From an uncultured bacterium (GTDB lineage Bacteria; Patescibacteriota; Gracilibacteria; Absconditabacterales; Absconditicoccaceae): 8,381 nucleotides of DNA. The notes under the pieces are model-generated. The model saw nothing but the letters and a program-made list of their open reading frames with translations, did no database searches and was not told where the DNA came from. Position numbers and translations under genes: made by a program. The first letter of the stretch is position 1. Each line of letters opens with the position of its first letter. Shown here piece after piece: positions 8,188 to 8,381 of this stretch. The DNA lies in the NCBI GenBank assembly GCA_903943625.1, contig CAJAPL010000082.1, positions 1 through 8,381 of the forward strand, in the 5' to 3' direction.

Positions 8188-8356
8188 TGTTGTCAGAAAT
8201 TAACAACAAGCTCACCGACTGTTTTAGAAAGCACAAATTAATCATAATTTATGTATCTAAAATCGTCGGTATATATTCTCCTTCAAAAATATTTTTCATT
8301 TTTGATTGAAGGATATATAGTTTCCAAAACGAATAATTTTCGATTGGCAAACTATA
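8188..8356. other. AT-rich non-coding stretch with four successive inverted repeats
   Basis: Upstream of the tRNA promoter, four dyads follow one another. TGTTGT/ACAACA is at 8188-8193 and 8203-8208. ACCGAC plus TTTTAGA (8214-8228) pairs with TCTAAAA plus GTCGGT (8256-8270) across a 2-nt internal mismatch on each side. CCTTCAA/TTGAAGG is at 8280-8286 and 8306-8312, with an alternative perfect TCAAAAAT/ATTTTTGA stem inside. TATAGTTT/AAACTATA is at 8316-8323 and 8349-8356, with an inner CGAA/TTCG. None is followed by a clear T-tract. Two minus-strand frames are open to the window edge for about 40 codons under code 25, so the tail of a gene is not excluded. I favour a non-coding structured region. 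Confidence 0.4.
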
Positions 8357-8381
8357 CTTTCGACATCATAAAAATCCTCAA

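Noticed and set aside
8363..8380. SD-like GAGGA before ATG-ATG on the minus strand, giving a very short peptide
   Set aside because: The frame stops at TAG after five codons. The spacing is suggestive, but nothing else supports a leader peptide.
8257..8381. C-terminal end of a further minus-strand gene
   Set aside because: A frame ending at TAG 8259-8257 (and another ending at TAA 8251-8249) is open to the edge, but about 40 codons without UAA or UAG could be chance. Dense palindromes overlap it. It cannot be supported without more sequence.

Overview
The window is AT-rich, and every confident gene reads on the minus strand. Under the standard code those genes are broken by in-frame UGA codons. 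Read with UGA as glycine (translation table 25) they become long, continuous proteins that end only at UAA or UAG. I count about 90 internal UGAs over seven genes. Several fall on glycines that whole families conserve: the turn of the TrmB winged helix, the FFEG motif of the TrmB C-terminal domain, and the GG pair of a Janus/PHPT-like domain. This code is known from the candidate-phyla bacteria Gracilibacteria (BD1-5) and Absconditabacteria (SR1), so the window most likely comes from one of them. I cannot tell which. No gene start has a convincing Shine-Dalgarno sequence.

Layout in transcription order (right to left). 8112-8381 is an AT-rich stretch of successive inverted repeats with a promoter at its left end. 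Next comes tRNA-Asn(GTT) (8040-8111), followed after 35 nt by a 506-aa protein with DUF4116-like repeats (6484-8004). Then comes a two-gene pair: a 74-aa protein (6174-6398) and a 212-aa protein with a Janus/phosphohistidine-phosphatase-like C-terminal domain (5520-6158), closed by a rho-independent terminator (5454-5505). A 98-bp palindromic element (5355-5452) separates this pair from the next transcription unit. That unit is a TrmB-family regulator (4507-5262) followed after 21 nt by an 829-aa single-pass membrane protein of unknown family (1996-4485).

A 394-nt intergenic region (1602-1995) follows. It holds a GC-richer composite of nested inverted repeats, and then a promoter whose spacer is a perfect 14-bp palindrome. 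That promoter should drive a 374-aa protein with a FISUMP/DUF1566-like C-terminus (477-1601). After 28 nt comes the start of a helical protein (1-448) that runs off the window.

Only the TrmB regulator, the tRNA and, less surely, the Janus-like and DUF4116-like proteins have recognisable families. The rest is unassigned accessory sequence typical of candidate-phyla genomes. I see no transposase, CRISPR array or rRNA. The clearest biology here is the recoded UGA and the structured intergenic DNA.
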